Assembly: GCA_913045375.1 (NCBI GenBank)
Contig: CAJWQE010000001.1
Coordinates: 23,501-87,500, forward strand
Length of the DNA stretch: 64,000 nt
Direction: 5' to 3'
Source: an uncultured Halieaceae bacterium
GTDB lineage: Bacteria > Pseudomonadota > Gammaproteobacteria > Pseudomonadales > Halieaceae
Shown piece after piece: positions 8,677 through 18,047 of this stretch. Below the pieces are notes generated by a model. That model did not search any database. It was not told the DNA's origin and saw only the letters and a list, made by a program, of their open reading frames with translations. Position 1 is the first letter of the stretch; every line of letters starts with the position of its first letter. A program made the translations under genes and the position numbers.

Positions 8677-9564
8677 TTACGCGCGCCTTAATGTGTCAGA
8701 TCGCAGGTCTGGGCCGTCATGGCTCCACCCAGGAGCCTTTACTATGTAGTTGAGCTTATCTCGCCAGCGCTCTGCGCGTCGCACGTCCCGCCACATCGAT
8801 CCGTATTCCCCAAAGGCCACCTTCAGCACTTTGTGAGTTTCAATATTTTTGGTGAGGCCGTATTTGACTGGCTCCTCAGGAATCTCCTCCGAAAATGTGC
8901 CAAATAGGCGATCCCAAATGATGAGCGTGGCACCATGATTTCGGTCCAGATAGCGCACATTAGACCCGTGGTGGACCCGATGATGCGACGGGGTGTTGAA
9001 GATAAATTCAATCCATCGCGGGAATTTGTAAAAGGCTTCGGTATGTAGCCAGTACTGATAAATGAGACTGACGCTTAGCATGGTGACGATCATGGCTGGG
9101 TGGTAGCCAAGTAGCGCCAACGGCACCCAGAACGGGTATTTGAGGATGCGCTCGCCGACGCCCTGGCGTAATGCTGTTCCAAGGTTGTAATACTGGGAGC
9201 TGTGATGCGATACGTGCCCTGCCCAGAGGAGCCGAATTTCATGATTGCCTCTGTGAAAGCTGTAATAGGTGAGGTCGTCAAGGAAAAACAACAGAACCCA
9301 CCAATACCAACTGGTATCAATGACACCTTTAAGAGGGGAGACAGAGTAGGCGACAAACATGAGTGAAATCCCAAGAAACTTGGGGATGAGATCGACGAAA
9401 ACGGTCAACAGCATGACTCGCATGCTGGTCCAGAAGTCGACTGACTCGTAGTGTTGGGTATGGCTTCGGTAGGCCCAAATGACCTCGATAAACAGTGCCC
9501 CAAAGAAAAAGGGCAGGGCCATCATGACCCAGTCATCCTGCATTACCGCTAACACATCATTCAT
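8677..9564 (-). CDS. Sterol desaturase / fatty acid hydroxylase family membrane protein
   Basis: A 295-residue integral membrane di-iron oxygenase of the fatty-acid hydroxylase superfamily. The histidine boxes are visible in order: HRGNH, HVSHHSSQYYN and HRVHHGSNVRYLDRNHG, followed by IIWDRLFGTF. The YNLxTALRQ element resembles alkylglycerol monooxygenase (AGMO)-like members. Several hydrophobic helices flank the boxes. The substrate may be an alkyl lipid, sterol, fatty acid or carotenoid; beta-carotene hydroxylases share the fold, so a pigment role near the photosynthesis cluster is possible. It forms a probable operon with the 131-aa gene, and a PpsR-like palindrome lies 61-78 nt upstream. 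A paralogue is encoded at 47399-48619. Confidence 0.88.
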   Translation of the reverse strand: MNDVLAVMQDDWVMMALPFFFGALFIEVIWAYRSHTQHYESVDFWTSMRVMLLTVFVDLIPKFLGISLMFVAYSVSPLKGVIDTSWYWWVLLFFLDDLTYYSFHRGNHEIRLLWAGHVSHHSSQYYNLGTALRQGVGERILKYPFWVPLALLGYHPAMIVTMLSVSLIYQYWLHTEAFYKFPRWIEFIFNTPSHHRVHHGSNVRYLDRNHGATLIIWDRLFGTFSEEIPEEPVKYGLTKNIETHKVLKVAFGEYGSMWRDVRRAERWRDKLNYIVKAPGWSHDGPDLRSDTLRRA

Positions 9565-9624
9565 GATCTGTGCTCCCAGAGTGCCCGTGTGTTTGTTTTA
9601 TAAGGCGTTTGCGATTGCATAGAG

Positions 9625-9642
9625 TGTAGCCGAATTATTACA
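9625..9642. promoter_or_regulatory. PpsR/CrtJ-like palindrome
   Basis: TGTAGCCGAATTATTACA fits TGT-N12-ACA and extends to TGTA-N10-TACA. It lies in the 150-nt divergent region between the histidine-box hydroxylase (minus) and the metallo-beta-lactamase gene (plus). Chance matches to TGT-N12-ACA also occur in this window, so the site is only suggestive. Confidence 0.35.
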
Positions 9643-9714
9643 GTCAAGGTGGTTAACAAGCGGCCGTTAATGACTGGCCGTCCCTAAAATAACAACGTTA
9701 AGGAGGAGACCATC

Positions 9715-10998
9715 ATGGCAGACCTACTCGCTATGTCCGCAGACATTATCGATGGGCGTGTTGCACCCAACGAATTGGGCCCCTTAAACCGCATTAACCA
9801 CCAACTATCCGAACTGGCCAACGACCTGGCTGTGGTAGAGGCATTTTCGCACTGTATTGTCTTCAAGACCGATGATGGTCTGGTGACCTTTGACACCTCA
9901 AATGAGCACGGCGGGAAAAAGTGTGTCAGCGCAATTCAGTCGTGGACACATGACCCTTTCAATACCGTTGTCTTTACGCATGGACACATTGACCACGTGG
10001 GTGGCTGTGGCGCGTTTTGCGAGGCTTACGAAGGTCGTAAGCCGACGATTGTGGGTCACGAGAACGTCGCCGCGCGTTTCGATCGTTATCGAATGACGAA
10101 CGGCTATAACCATGTCATTAACGAGCGCCAGTTTGGACAGTTCAAACGGCGGGGATACGACCTGGCGGGAGCATCGCACTTTCTTCCCTTAGCAACGCCC
10201 AACCCCGACGTGACCTACAGTAAAAACTTAAGGCTTTCTGTGGGGGGGCTGGAGATTGAATTGAATCATGCGCGGGGAGAGACCGACGATCACACCTGGG
10301 CATGGATCCCTAAACACAAGGCGATTTGTGCTGGAGATTTCTTCATCTGGGCATTTCCCAATGCTGGAAACCCCCAAAAAGCGCAGCGCTATCCCAGAGA
10401 GTGGGCGGCTGCATTGCGGGATATGGCGTCGCGCAGTGCCGAGCTTTTCCTACCAGCCCACGGGTTGCCCATTTGCGGCAAGGACCGAATCCGGCGTGTG
10501 CTCAATGAGGTGGCTGAGGTACTGGAAACAATGGTTGAGCAAACCATTGATCTCATGAATCAGGGCGCGTCCCTCAACGATATTATCCACTCGGTGTCCG
10601 TGAGATCGGAGCTTCTTGAGAAACCTTACTTGGGTCCCACTTATGACGAGCCAGAGTTCGTTGTGAGGAATATCTGGCGTCTTTATGGAGGGTGGTATGA
10701 CGGTAATCCGGCACAGCTGAAGCCTGCCCCCGATGCGCTAGTGGCGAGCGAATTGGCCAGTCTTTCAGGTGGCGCGTTGAAGCTGGCAGAACGGGCTCGT
10801 GAATTGGCCGAGACCGATGCGCGACTGGCGTGTCACCTCGCCGAATTTGCAATGCAGGCAGAGCCCGACAACAAGGCGATCCATGCGCTACGAGCCGAGG
10901 TTTATCAACGGCGTCGCGAGGGCGAGACGTCACTTATGGCCAAGGGTATCTTCGGCTCGGCCGCCAATCAGTCAAAGCAGCAGTTGGATAGCGATTAG
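9715..10998 (+). CDS. Metallo-beta-lactamase-fold hydrolase, alkylsulfatase-like
   Basis: A 427-residue metallo-hydrolase. The dizinc motif THGHIDHVGG is clear at about 86-95, with further metal-ligand candidates at HARGETDDH and AGD. The C-terminal half contains YGGWYDGNPAQLKPAP and an alpha-helical region typical of the dimerisation domain of SdsA1/BDS1-type alkylsulfatases. It lacks the usual signal peptide and the terminal SCP2-like domain, so it is shorter than classical alkylsulfatases (about 650 aa). The product probably hydrolyses a sulfate ester or related lipid ester in the cytoplasm. A strong AAGGAGGAG ribosome-binding site precedes the ATG. It diverges from the hydroxylase gene. 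Confidence 0.82.
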   Translation: MADLLAMSADIIDGRVAPNELGPLNRINHQLSELANDLAVVEAFSHCIVFKTDDGLVTFDTSNEHGGKKCVSAIQSWTHDPFNTVVFTHGHIDHVGGCGAFCEAYEGRKPTIVGHENVAARFDRYRMTNGYNHVINERQFGQFKRRGYDLAGASHFLPLATPNPDVTYSKNLRLSVGGLEIELNHARGETDDHTWAWIPKHKAICAGDFFIWAFPNAGNPQKAQRYPREWAAALRDMASRSAELFLPAHGLPICGKDRIRRVLNEVAEVLETMVEQTIDLMNQGASLNDIIHSVSVRSELLEKPYLGPTYDEPEFVVRNIWRLYGGWYDGNPAQLKPAPDALVASELASLSGGALKLAERARELAETDARLACHLAEFAMQAEPDNKAIHALRAEVYQRRREGETSLMAKGIFGSAANQSKQQLDSD

Positions 10999-12365
10999 GT
11001 TTGAGCGGGGCTCGCGGGTATCTGTCGACGCCAAGCACCACCCTTCATGGACGCCGTGACAATGACGGTATAGGCAAACATCCCACCGACGGCACCAATG
11101 AACACGCCTGTCATACCCATATCCATGGGACCTAACAGAAGGAATGCAGTGCCTATCGCAACAATCGGACGTGCAATGAGTGCTGCCACCGGACCACGCA
11201 TGGCACCCGCGCCCTGAGAGGCGAAGTAAAGCGCCCAGCCGACCCCGTGTATGGCAAGGCACGGACCGACAATTTGGATGAACCCCTTGGCGGTCTCATA
11301 GACCATTGGGTCATCAGTAAAGACGGGTATCCAGACGTGAGGGAAGATAGCGAGCAGGGTGCCTATGACGCCCCCGAGAACAAACGACATGCCTGCTCCA
11401 GTCCAGCCAATTTCTTCAGCGCGATCTGCATTGCGAGCACCTATGCTCATGCCGACCAACGATGTCATCGTCGCGCCGATGCCGAAGATGAGCGAAGACA
11501 TTAAAAATTCGATACGCGAGCCAATCCCGTAGCCAGCTAGAGCCTCTTCACCGAACTGGCCCACCAAGCCGGTCAGTACCAAAATAGTAGTGACGGTTGA
11601 GATAGGCGATAGCGAGGCTGGAAGCGCAACGCGGCCAATATCTTGAAAGTGGTGCTGTCGTAGCCCGAGGCGCGAAAGCCGCAAATTAGCCGGTAGTTTA
11701 GCCCTCACCAGGCGTTGGAGGATTATCACTGCCATGACGGCGCTGGTTACAATGACGGATACCGCCGCACCAAATAAACCGAGTTTCGGAGCGCCGAAAT
11801 ATCCCAGCACTAGGGCGCCCGACAGCGGAACCTGTATGAGTGAGCCGACAATCATCATCCGGGCGGGGTAGCGCATGTCGCCCAAGCCTCGGAAAATGGA
11901 GCTCGCAACCCCCATGACCCAAATAGTGACACCGCCACCAAACAGCATGGCGCTGTAGGCGAATGCCAGCTCAAGAATCTCACCGGTCCCGCCCAAGAGG
12001 GACAGGAAAAACCGCCCAGAAATTAAAAATGCGATGAGTAAGACGACGGGTCCAAGAACAGCCAGGATAAGACCGTGCCACATCAACTCTTCCGCGCGCG
12101 CTTGATCACCTGCCCCCAAGGCACGCGCAATAGCTGACGACACGGCGTTCCCTAAAGCGCCAACCGATAACATTTGCATCAGCATCAGCATAGGGAAGAC
12201 AAGGGCCATCGCAGCCAACGGAGTGCTTCCCAGCTGACCGACGTACCAGACCTCGGTCAGGCTGACAGTCGACTGCACGATAAATGCCACACTGCTGGGT
12301 ACCGACAGTTGCGTCAGCAGGGGGAGTGCAGGTGCAGTGAGGAGGTATTGGGTGCGCTGATCCAT
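10995..12365 (-). CDS. MATE family multidrug/organic cation exporter
   Basis: A 456-residue integral membrane protein with about twelve hydrophobic helices in two similar halves. Its N-terminal sequence (PLLTQLSVPSSVAFIVQSTVSLTEVWYVGQLG) carries the pattern of MATE transporters, which export drugs or metabolites by Na+ or H+ antiport through the inner membrane. It is convergent with the metallo-hydrolase gene (stops overlap by 4 nt) and stands alone. The substrate is unknown. Confidence 0.9.
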   Translation of the reverse strand: MDQRTQYLLTAPALPLLTQLSVPSSVAFIVQSTVSLTEVWYVGQLGSTPLAAMALVFPMLMLMQMLSVGALGNAVSSAIARALGAGDQARAEELMWHGLILAVLGPVVLLIAFLISGRFFLSLLGGTGEILELAFAYSAMLFGGGVTIWVMGVASSIFRGLGDMRYPARMMIVGSLIQVPLSGALVLGYFGAPKLGLFGAAVSVIVTSAVMAVIILQRLVRAKLPANLRLSRLGLRQHHFQDIGRVALPASLSPISTVTTILVLTGLVGQFGEEALAGYGIGSRIEFLMSSLIFGIGATMTSLVGMSIGARNADRAEEIGWTGAGMSFVLGGVIGTLLAIFPHVWIPVFTDDPMVYETAKGFIQIVGPCLAIHGVGWALYFASQGAGAMRGPVAALIARPIVAIGTAFLLLGPMDMGMTGVFIGAVGGMFAYTVIVTASMKGGAWRRQIPASPAQT

Positions 12366-12619
12366 AACGCACCATTACGGCGCATGTGGCGCGTTGGCAC
12401 AAGTCTTTTCTGGCCTATCTAGCGCACATTCCTATGGGCAAAAGCGCGATACCAATCCGAGCCGATGCCATTCACTCAAGCGAACATCCCCACAGATAAA
12501 AAAACATACTCAAAGTTCAATTTTTTAGTCGGATTGCATCGATTTTTAGCCACTTATTTGGCAATGTATCGACCGCTTAACAAACACAAGCCGGATGGAC
12601 CGGACCACGGAGATTGCTC
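12366..12619. other. Intergenic region upstream of the thiolase operon
   Basis: About 250 nt between the MATE exporter and thiolase genes. It becomes AT-rich toward the thiolase and must hold promoters for both divergent genes. No FadR- or PsrA-like operator was recognised. One TGT-N12-ACA match (12565-12582) has only minimal arms and is treated as probable chance. Confidence 0.4.
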
Positions 12620-13828
12620 ATGCCTCACGCCGCTTACATATACGACGCCATTAGGACTCCACGCAGTAAGGGTAAGAAAGATGGAACCCTTCACGAAGTC
12701 AAACCTGTTGATTTGGGTGCGGGATTGTTGCGTGCCTTGCAGGCACGGCACGATCTGGATACTAGCTATGTTGACGATGTTGTGATGGGTTGTGTCACAC
12801 CTGTCGGCGAGCAGGGTTCTGATATCACCAAGATGATTGTTCAAAACGCTGACTGGGATGAGTCAGTGCCAGGTGTGCAGCTCGATCGTTTCTGTGCATC
12901 GGGGCTTGAGGCTGTGAACACCGCCGCGCAAAAAGTGGCATCGGGATGGGATGACCTGGTCGTCGCTGGGGGCATTGAGTGTATGTCGCGTGTGCCCATG
13001 GGCTCGAACGGTGGTGCCTTGGCGAGTGACCCAGCATTCGCGCTCAAGACAGGCTTTGTGCCTCAGGGTATTGGTGCCGATATGATAGCCACCATTGATG
13101 GCTATACCCGTGAAGATGTCGACGCCTATGCCATGGAATCGCAACGTCGAGCGGCACATGCGCGTGACAGCGGCTGGTTCGATGGGTCGGTGATTCCAGT
13201 GAAGGATGCCTCAGGTATCACCATTTTGGAGTGCGATGACTTCATCAAAGGCGACACCACAATGGAAGGTCTCGCCCGTTTGAAGCCTTCGTTCGAAATG
13301 CCGGGTCAAATGGGTTTTGATGATGTGATCCTGGCCAAGTACAACGAGTACAGCAAGGTAGAGCATGTCCATACTCCCGGGAACTCTTCCGGCATCGTCG
13401 ACGGGTCTAGTGCTGTGCTTATTGGTAGCGAGAAGGCCGGGAACGATCTCGGACTGACGCCTCGAGCGCGCGTTGTTGCAACGACCGTCTTGTCCACTGA
13501 CCCGATTATCATGCTGACAGGGCCTGGCCCCGCGGCGAAGAAATGTCTCAAAAAGGCGGGGCTGACGCCCGACGACATCGATCTTTGGGAGATCAACGAA
13601 GCCTTCGCTTCAGTTGCACTCCGTTATATGAAAGATCTTGATATCAGCCACGAGATTACCAATGTCGTGGGTGGTGCGATCGCCATGGGCCACCCTCTGG
13701 GTGCGACTGGTGGCTGCTTGGTCAGCGCCATGGTCGATGAGCTCGAGCGCCGCGATCTCAAGCGCGCCATGCTGTCGTTGTGTGTGGGCGGTGGCATGGG
13801 TATTTCCACCATTATCGAGCGCGTGTAA
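12620..13828 (+). CDS. Acetyl-CoA C-acyltransferase (thiolase)
   Basis: A 402-residue thiolase catalysing the last beta-oxidation step, thiolytic cleavage of 3-ketoacyl-CoA. The active-site residues are in place: nucleophile Cys in [13 protein letters not shown], His in NEAFA and GHPLGATGG, and the second Cys in [13 protein letters not shown] at 12620 follows GGAG; a TTG two codons earlier is unlikely. The FadJ-like gene starts 22 nt downstream, so the two encode a complete beta-oxidation unit. The closest functional name is FadA/FadI-type acyltransferase; chain-length preference cannot be read. Confidence 0.94.
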   Translation: MPHAAYIYDAIRTPRSKGKKDGTLHEVKPVDLGAGLLRALQARHDLDTSYVDDVVMGCVTPVGEQGSDITKMIVQNADWDESVPGVQLDRFCASGLEAVNTAAQKVASGWDDLVVAGGIECMSRVPMGSNGGALASDPAFALKTGFVPQGIGADMIATIDGYTREDVDAYAMESQRRAAHARDSGWFDGSVIPVKDASGITILECDDFIKGDTTMEGLARLKPSFEMPGQMGFDDVILAKYNEYSKVEHVHTPGNSSGIVDGSSAVLIGSEKAGNDLGLTPRARVVATTVLSTDPIIMLTGPGPAAKKCLKKAGLTPDDIDLWEINEAFASVALRYMKDLDISHEITNVVGGAIAMGHPLGATGGCLVSAMVDELERRDLKRAMLSLCVGGGMGISTIIERV

Positions 13829-13850
13829 GCGGTATTAGGAGTTAGAAACA

Positions 13851-15995
13851 ATGAGTTTTCATTACGAAAAAGACGCGAATCAGATTGTCACCGTTACCAT
13901 GGATATGGATGGCCCCGTCAACTCCATGAGCGACGCGTTCCTGCCCTTGTTTGAATCGACCCTCGATAAGCTCGAGGCAGAGACAGACCTCGCTGGCGTT
14001 GTGCTGACATCAGGCAAGTCCACGTTCTTTGCAGGTGGTGACTTGAACATGCTGTGTCAGGTGACCGAGGACACGGTTGAAGATTTCTTTCAGGGAATGT
14101 GCGCGACAAAAGCGGCGATGCGTCGTCTCGAAAAGCTTCAGGCGCCGGTGTGCGCTGCCATCAATGGTGCGGCACTTGGCGGCGGCCTCGAACTCGCCTT
14201 GTCATGTCACCACCGCATTGCCTGGAACCATCGCAGTGTCCAGCTCGGCTTTCCCGAGGTGACATTGGGTTTGCTGCCTGGAGGCGGCGGTAACGTGAAA
14301 GCGGTGTATCTCATGGGGCTTATGGCTGCCAACGAGTACATTGTTGAGGGTAAGCGCGTGGCCCCCGAAAAGGCCTTGGGCTCGGGGTTGATTGATGCCG
14401 TTGTCGATGACAAGGACGAGCTAGTTTCTGCAGCCAAGCAGTGGGTCTTGGACAACAAGGATGACGAGGTTGCACGCACTCAGCCGTGGGACACCAAGGG
14501 GTACAAGATCCCGGGCGGTAATATTCGGAACCCACAGGTGGCGCAGATGGTCACCATGGGTGCGCCCATGATTCGCAAAAATACGCGAGGACTGCTACCT
14601 GCCCCTGAGAAGATTTTTGACGTGGCAGTGCAGGCGCTCACGGTTGATTTCGAGACGGCGATGCGTATCGAAAGCCGTGGTCTGGCCGAACTGGCACTGA
14701 CACCCCAAGCCAAAAACATGATCAATACCTTCTTTTTCCAGATGAACAAGATCAACGGTGGCGCCTCTCGACCCAAAGACGTACCGCCGCAGAAAACGGA
14801 AAAGGTGGGTGTGCTGGGTGCTGGAATGATGGGGCAGGGGATTGCCTACTCATCGGCCATGGTCGGTATCCAGGTTGTATTGAAAGACATCAGCCTGGAA
14901 GCCGCCGAGAAGGGTAAGGCCTACACCGAAACCTTATTGCAAAAGCGTGTTGATAAGGGGCGAATGACAGCTGAGAAGATGGCCGAGGTGCTCTCACTCA
15001 TTCATCCAACAGCATCAGACGAAGATCTCGATGGCTGTGATCTCATCATCGAGGCTGTGTTCGAGAACATGAACCTGAAGCATCAAATGACGCGTGATCT
15101 CGAGCCACGAATGGCCGAGGGTGGCATTTGGGGTTCAAACACCTCTACCTTGCCCATTACGCAGCTGGCTGAAGCGAGTCAGAACGCTGAAAACTTCATT
15201 GGCATTCACTTCTTCTCTCCAGTCGACAAGATGCCGCTTGTTGAAATTATTATGGGCGAGAAGACGGGTGATGTCGCACTCGCCAAGGCGTTTGACTATA
15301 CGAAGCAAATTAAGAAAACCCCCATTGTTGTTAATGATTCACTGGGTTTCTTCACATCACGAACCTTCGGTACCTACCTCGATGAGGGCGTGCGTATGCT
15401 CGTCGAGGGTGTGAAGCCCGTGCGTATCGATAATCTTGGCAAGGCCGTAGGGATGCCGGTTGGTCCGCTCACCGTTTACGACGAAGTGAGTCTGGAGTTG
15501 TCACGCAAGGCGCAAGAGACCTGGAAGGAAATGGGACTTGCTATTGACGGTGATGATCGATCGATTACCGCTGAGGTTGTCGAGACGATGATCGGTGAGC
15601 ACGGTCGTGGTGGTCGATACCACGGTGGTGGTTTCTACGAATATGGTTCGGACGGTTCCAAGGAAGTTTGGTCTGGTCTATCCGATCTTTACGGTCGTGA
15701 CGGCGTCGATATATCGGATCGGGACATCAAGGAGCGCTTGCTCTTCCGTCAGGTTATCGAGGCACTGAAATGTCTTGAGACTGGTGTTCTTCGCAGCGTG
15801 GCCGATGGCAATATCGGTTCGATCATGGGTATCGGTGCGCCTGCTTGGACCGGTGGCCTACTGCAGTTTGTGAACACCTATGGCTTGCAGAACTTTATTG
15901 ACCGCTGTGGTGAGCTCAGCGATGCGTACGGCGACCGCTTCGCTGCACCCGCAATCGTTGCTGAGAAGCTCGCCGCGGGAGAAACATTCGTGTAA
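13851..15995 (+). CDS. Multifunctional enoyl-CoA hydratase / 3-hydroxyacyl-CoA dehydrogenase
   Basis: A 714-residue FadB/FadJ-type fusion. Residues 1-190 are an enoyl-CoA hydratase (crotonase) domain with the oxyanion-hole pattern AAINGAALGGGLELALSCH. About residue 320 onward is the NAD-binding domain of 3-hydroxyacyl-CoA dehydrogenase with GVLGAGMMGQGIAY, then HFFSPVDKMPLVEI with the catalytic His, and C-terminal dehydrogenase domains. It converts 2-enoyl-CoA to 3-ketoacyl-CoA for the thiolase encoded just upstream. Length is normal. The gene is followed 19 nt later by a strong rho-independent terminator, which closes the operon. Confidence 0.94.
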   Translation: MSFHYEKDANQIVTVTMDMDGPVNSMSDAFLPLFESTLDKLEAETDLAGVVLTSGKSTFFAGGDLNMLCQVTEDTVEDFFQGMCATKAAMRRLEKLQAPVCAAINGAALGGGLELALSCHHRIAWNHRSVQLGFPEVTLGLLPGGGGNVKAVYLMGLMAANEYIVEGKRVAPEKALGSGLIDAVVDDKDELVSAAKQWVLDNKDDEVARTQPWDTKGYKIPGGNIRNPQVAQMVTMGAPMIRKNTRGLLPAPEKIFDVAVQALTVDFETAMRIESRGLAELALTPQAKNMINTFFFQMNKINGGASRPKDVPPQKTEKVGVLGAGMMGQGIAYSSAMVGIQVVLKDISLEAAEKGKAYTETLLQKRVDKGRMTAEKMAEVLSLIHPTASDEDLDGCDLIIEAVFENMNLKHQMTRDLEPRMAEGGIWGSNTSTLPITQLAEASQNAENFIGIHFFSPVDKMPLVEIIMGEKTGDVALAKAFDYTKQIKKTPIVVNDSLGFFTSRTFGTYLDEGVRMLVEGVKPVRIDNLGKAVGMPVGPLTVYDEVSLELSRKAQETWKEMGLAIDGDDRSITAEVVETMIGEHGRGGRYHGGGFYEYGSDGSKEVWSGLSDLYGRDGVDISDRDIKERLLFRQVIEALKCLETGVLRSVADGNIGSIMGIGAPAWTGGLLQFVNTYGLQNFIDRCGELSDAYGDRFAAPAIVAEKLAAGETFV

Positions 15996-16014
15996 TTGGT
16001 GTTGGTTTGATCGG

Positions 16015-16039
16015 AAGGCCGCGCTGCGGCCTTTTTTTT
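16015..16039 (+). terminator. Rho-independent terminator of the thiolase operon
   Basis: A perfect 8-bp stem, AAGGCCGC / GCGGCCTT with loop GCT, is followed by a run of eight T (16032-16039). It lies 19 nt after the stop codon of the FadJ-like gene. Confidence 0.92.
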
Positions 16040-16130
16040 GGCTAGACCTTTTGTGATCTGATGTTTGGTGCCTTCGGTGAGTAAGGCGGTGTTTAATGGG
16101 GCCAATGTATTATTGGTTTTGGAGATCACA

Positions 16131-16526
16131 ATGACATTTGCAGTAACAGTGGGTCGCTTTCTACTTGGGCTGTATTTCTTTTTGCCCGGGATTTCGAAAA
16201 TCACGGGCTATGCTGACACGCTCAGTTACATGTCGCTTCATAACATACCGCTCCCAGAGGTCTTGCTGCCGGTTACCATCGTCCTACAAGTGGTGGGAGG
16301 TCTGATGTTAATGCTGGGTCTTCGCGTCGGGCAGGTTGCTCTCGTACTAGCCGCACTCACATTGATTATTAATATTGGGATGCACGATTTTTGGAACGTA
16401 TACGAAGGCGTCAGCCGGGCACACGAGACGCAGAACTTCGTTAAAAATCTGGCTATTTTCGCTGGTTTATTGGTGTTGAGCGGTGCCGAGGACCTACCTC
16501 AGCACCGCTTATTCGGCGATCGTTAG
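16131..16526 (+). CDS. DoxX family membrane protein
   Basis: A 131-residue protein with four predicted membrane helices and the pattern GRFLLGLYFFLPGISKI...MSLHNIPLP near the N-terminus, typical of DoxX/DoxD-like small membrane proteins. Members are associated with quinone or redox systems, but the biochemical role is not settled. The ATG at 16131 follows GGAGATC; the longer upstream frame would run close to the preceding terminator and is unlikely. It is convergent with the enoyl-reductase-like gene, 9 nt apart. Confidence 0.85.
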   Translation: MTFAVTVGRFLLGLYFFLPGISKITGYADTLSYMSLHNIPLPEVLLPVTIVLQVVGGLMLMLGLRVGQVALVLAALTLIINIGMHDFWNVYEGVSRAHETQNFVKNLAIFAGLLVLSGAEDLPQHRLFGDR

Positions 16527-16535
16527 ATAAGGCTA

Positions 16536-17702
16536 CTAGCTGCCTAGATCGAAGGTTAGGCCGGCGTTCGCGACGAGTCGCTCGATCAGCTTCTCACCCA
16601 TGGCGGGTGCAGGGGTGTAAACACCCCCGGGTAGATCCGGGCAGTCGTGAACGATACATAGCGCACTCTCGGCAATCATTTTAGATGTTGAGCCGTAGCC
16701 TGGGTCCATATCGCCGGTGACGGTTGCCTCGATGCGACCTCCCTCGTCGTTTGTGCCGACGAATAGCACGTCGTAGTGACCTGCTTCGCGGCTCTCTTTG
16801 GAGGGGCCTTCGCCTGGCTTGGGAACATCATCGCCTTCCAAAGGGTTGCTGCTCGCTACCATCTTGGCCATCGCTGCTCCCTGTTCGCCCGGTCCCGTCA
16901 CCATCATTTCGTCGTACTGAAAATCTTCACCATAGAGGTGATCCAGCATGGCATTAGATCGATGTACGTTTTTGGTGTTAATGGGTGCCATGATGAAAGG
17001 GGCGACCCACGAGCCGACGACCTCATCTTCATACGGTTTGGCATCGGATGGCTGCTCAGGACCCTGGAAGCCATTAGCCAGTGAAAAGGGATTAGCCAGA
17101 ATTTTGATAAGGCCTGGATTTGTTTTCAGTGCAGCCATTGTCGCGCCTAATGACGCTGCGGTGCCACCAGAGAACTCACCGTTCATCGCGCGAACCCGAC
17201 CGCGTACACGAGGCATGGGCTTTCCCGTTTGGGCTATGGCTGCTTTTTGGAGAAAGTACACGCCTAGGTCAAAGGGAATGGAATCAAATCCGCAGCTGTG
17301 AACAATGCGTGCGCCAGAGGCCTCGGCAGCTGCCTGATGCGATGTAATCATCTCGTGCATCCAGCCTGGCTCTCCTGAAAGGTCGACGTAGTGCGTCCCC
17401 TCTTCAGCACAGAGCTTAACGAGTTCGGATCCGTAAAGTTGGTAGGGGCCAACGGTTGTGCAGACACACCGCGCTCGCTTAACCATTGCGCGCAGTGAGT
17501 CAGAGTCGCTGGCATCGGCAGTCACAAGTGGAGTTGTGCTGGGTGCACCTACCAAGTCTCTTACTTCGGCCAGCTTTGCTTCATTTCTGCCTGCCATGGC
17601 CCAGTTGGCGCTGTCGCCATGGGTCTTTGCCATGTACTCGGCCACGAGGCGGCCAGTAAAGCCACTGGCTCCGTAGATAATGACGTCAAATTCTCTGCTC
17701 AT
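16536..17702 (-). CDS. Saccharopine dehydrogenase-like / trans-acting enoyl reductase family protein
   Basis: A 388-residue NAD(P)-binding protein beginning with DVIIYGASGFTGRLVAEYM, the Rossmann signature of the saccharopine dehydrogenase-like oxidoreductase family, which includes trans-acting enoyl reductases of mycobacterial lipid synthesis. Further family signs are TVGPYQLYG, HYVDLSGEPGW and HSCGFDSIPFDLG. The real reaction in proteobacteria is mostly unknown; a lipid-reduction role fits the neighbouring beta-oxidation genes. The chosen ATG gives the exact family N-terminus MSREFDV; an ATG 4 codons upstream is possible. Monocistronic. Confidence 0.85.
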   Translation of the reverse strand: MSREFDVIIYGASGFTGRLVAEYMAKTHGDSANWAMAGRNEAKLAEVRDLVGAPSTTPLVTADASDSDSLRAMVKRARCVCTTVGPYQLYGSELVKLCAEEGTHYVDLSGEPGWMHEMITSHQAAAEASGARIVHSCGFDSIPFDLGVYFLQKAAIAQTGKPMPRVRGRVRAMNGEFSGGTAASLGATMAALKTNPGLIKILANPFSLANGFQGPEQPSDAKPYEDEVVGSWVAPFIMAPINTKNVHRSNAMLDHLYGEDFQYDEMMVTGPGEQGAAMAKMVASSNPLEGDDVPKPGEGPSKESREAGHYDVLFVGTNDEGGRIEATVTGDMDPGYGSTSKMIAESALCIVHDCPDLPGGVYTPAPAMGEKLIERLVANAGLTFDLGS

Positions 17703-18047
17703 ACCTGATCCCATTGCTTTATTAGTTGTTGTTTGAATGAATAGCCAAAACACGACCGATGAGGCTTCAAGTCGCTATGGGTCACGAGTATACGGGGCCT
17801 GCAGCTAAATAACCTCAAACTCAAAAAACACGTATTCTTTGTGAAGGTGGTGACCACCAGAGTTGCAAAAACGCTGATTCAGTGTCGTAAAATGAGACTT
17901 TATTCGCATTTTGCAAAACATTTTGCAAAAAAAATGGTGCAGGAACAAAACTTCTTGTTAGGGTCAAAGGGTACGAATTCTAACGACGGGTATCGTGTGA
18001 TCGGTCGTAGGATGAACATAACGGGTTATTCGGAGAGGCATGCTCCT
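17703..18047. other. Intergenic region before the DUF1800/DUF1501 operon
   Basis: About 345 nt without a credible gene; an in-frame extension of the DUF1800 gene runs through it but has no family similarity and precedes the lipoprotein signal. The right half is AT-rich and holds two copies of the palindrome TTTTGCAAAA, listed separately. Promoters for both divergent transcripts must lie here. Confidence 0.6.
17909..17930. repeat. Tandem TTTTGCAAAA palindromes
   Basis: Two exact copies of the 10-bp palindrome TTTTGCAAAA at 17909-17918 and 17921-17930, repeating with a 12-bp period as CATTTTGCAAAA-type units, about 120-140 nt upstream of the DUF1800 start. A third partial TTGCAAAAA lies near 17863. 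This resembles a tandem binding site for a regulator; none is known to me for it. Confidence 0.45.

Noticed and set aside
12565..12582. TGT-N12-ACA match upstream of the thiolase gene
   Set aside because: Only three-base arms match; about one such match per 4 kb is expected by chance and the genes have no link to photosynthesis.
17841..18047. Longer in-frame start for the DUF1800 gene
   Set aside because: The extension has no family similarity and would bury the lipoprotein signal peptide.
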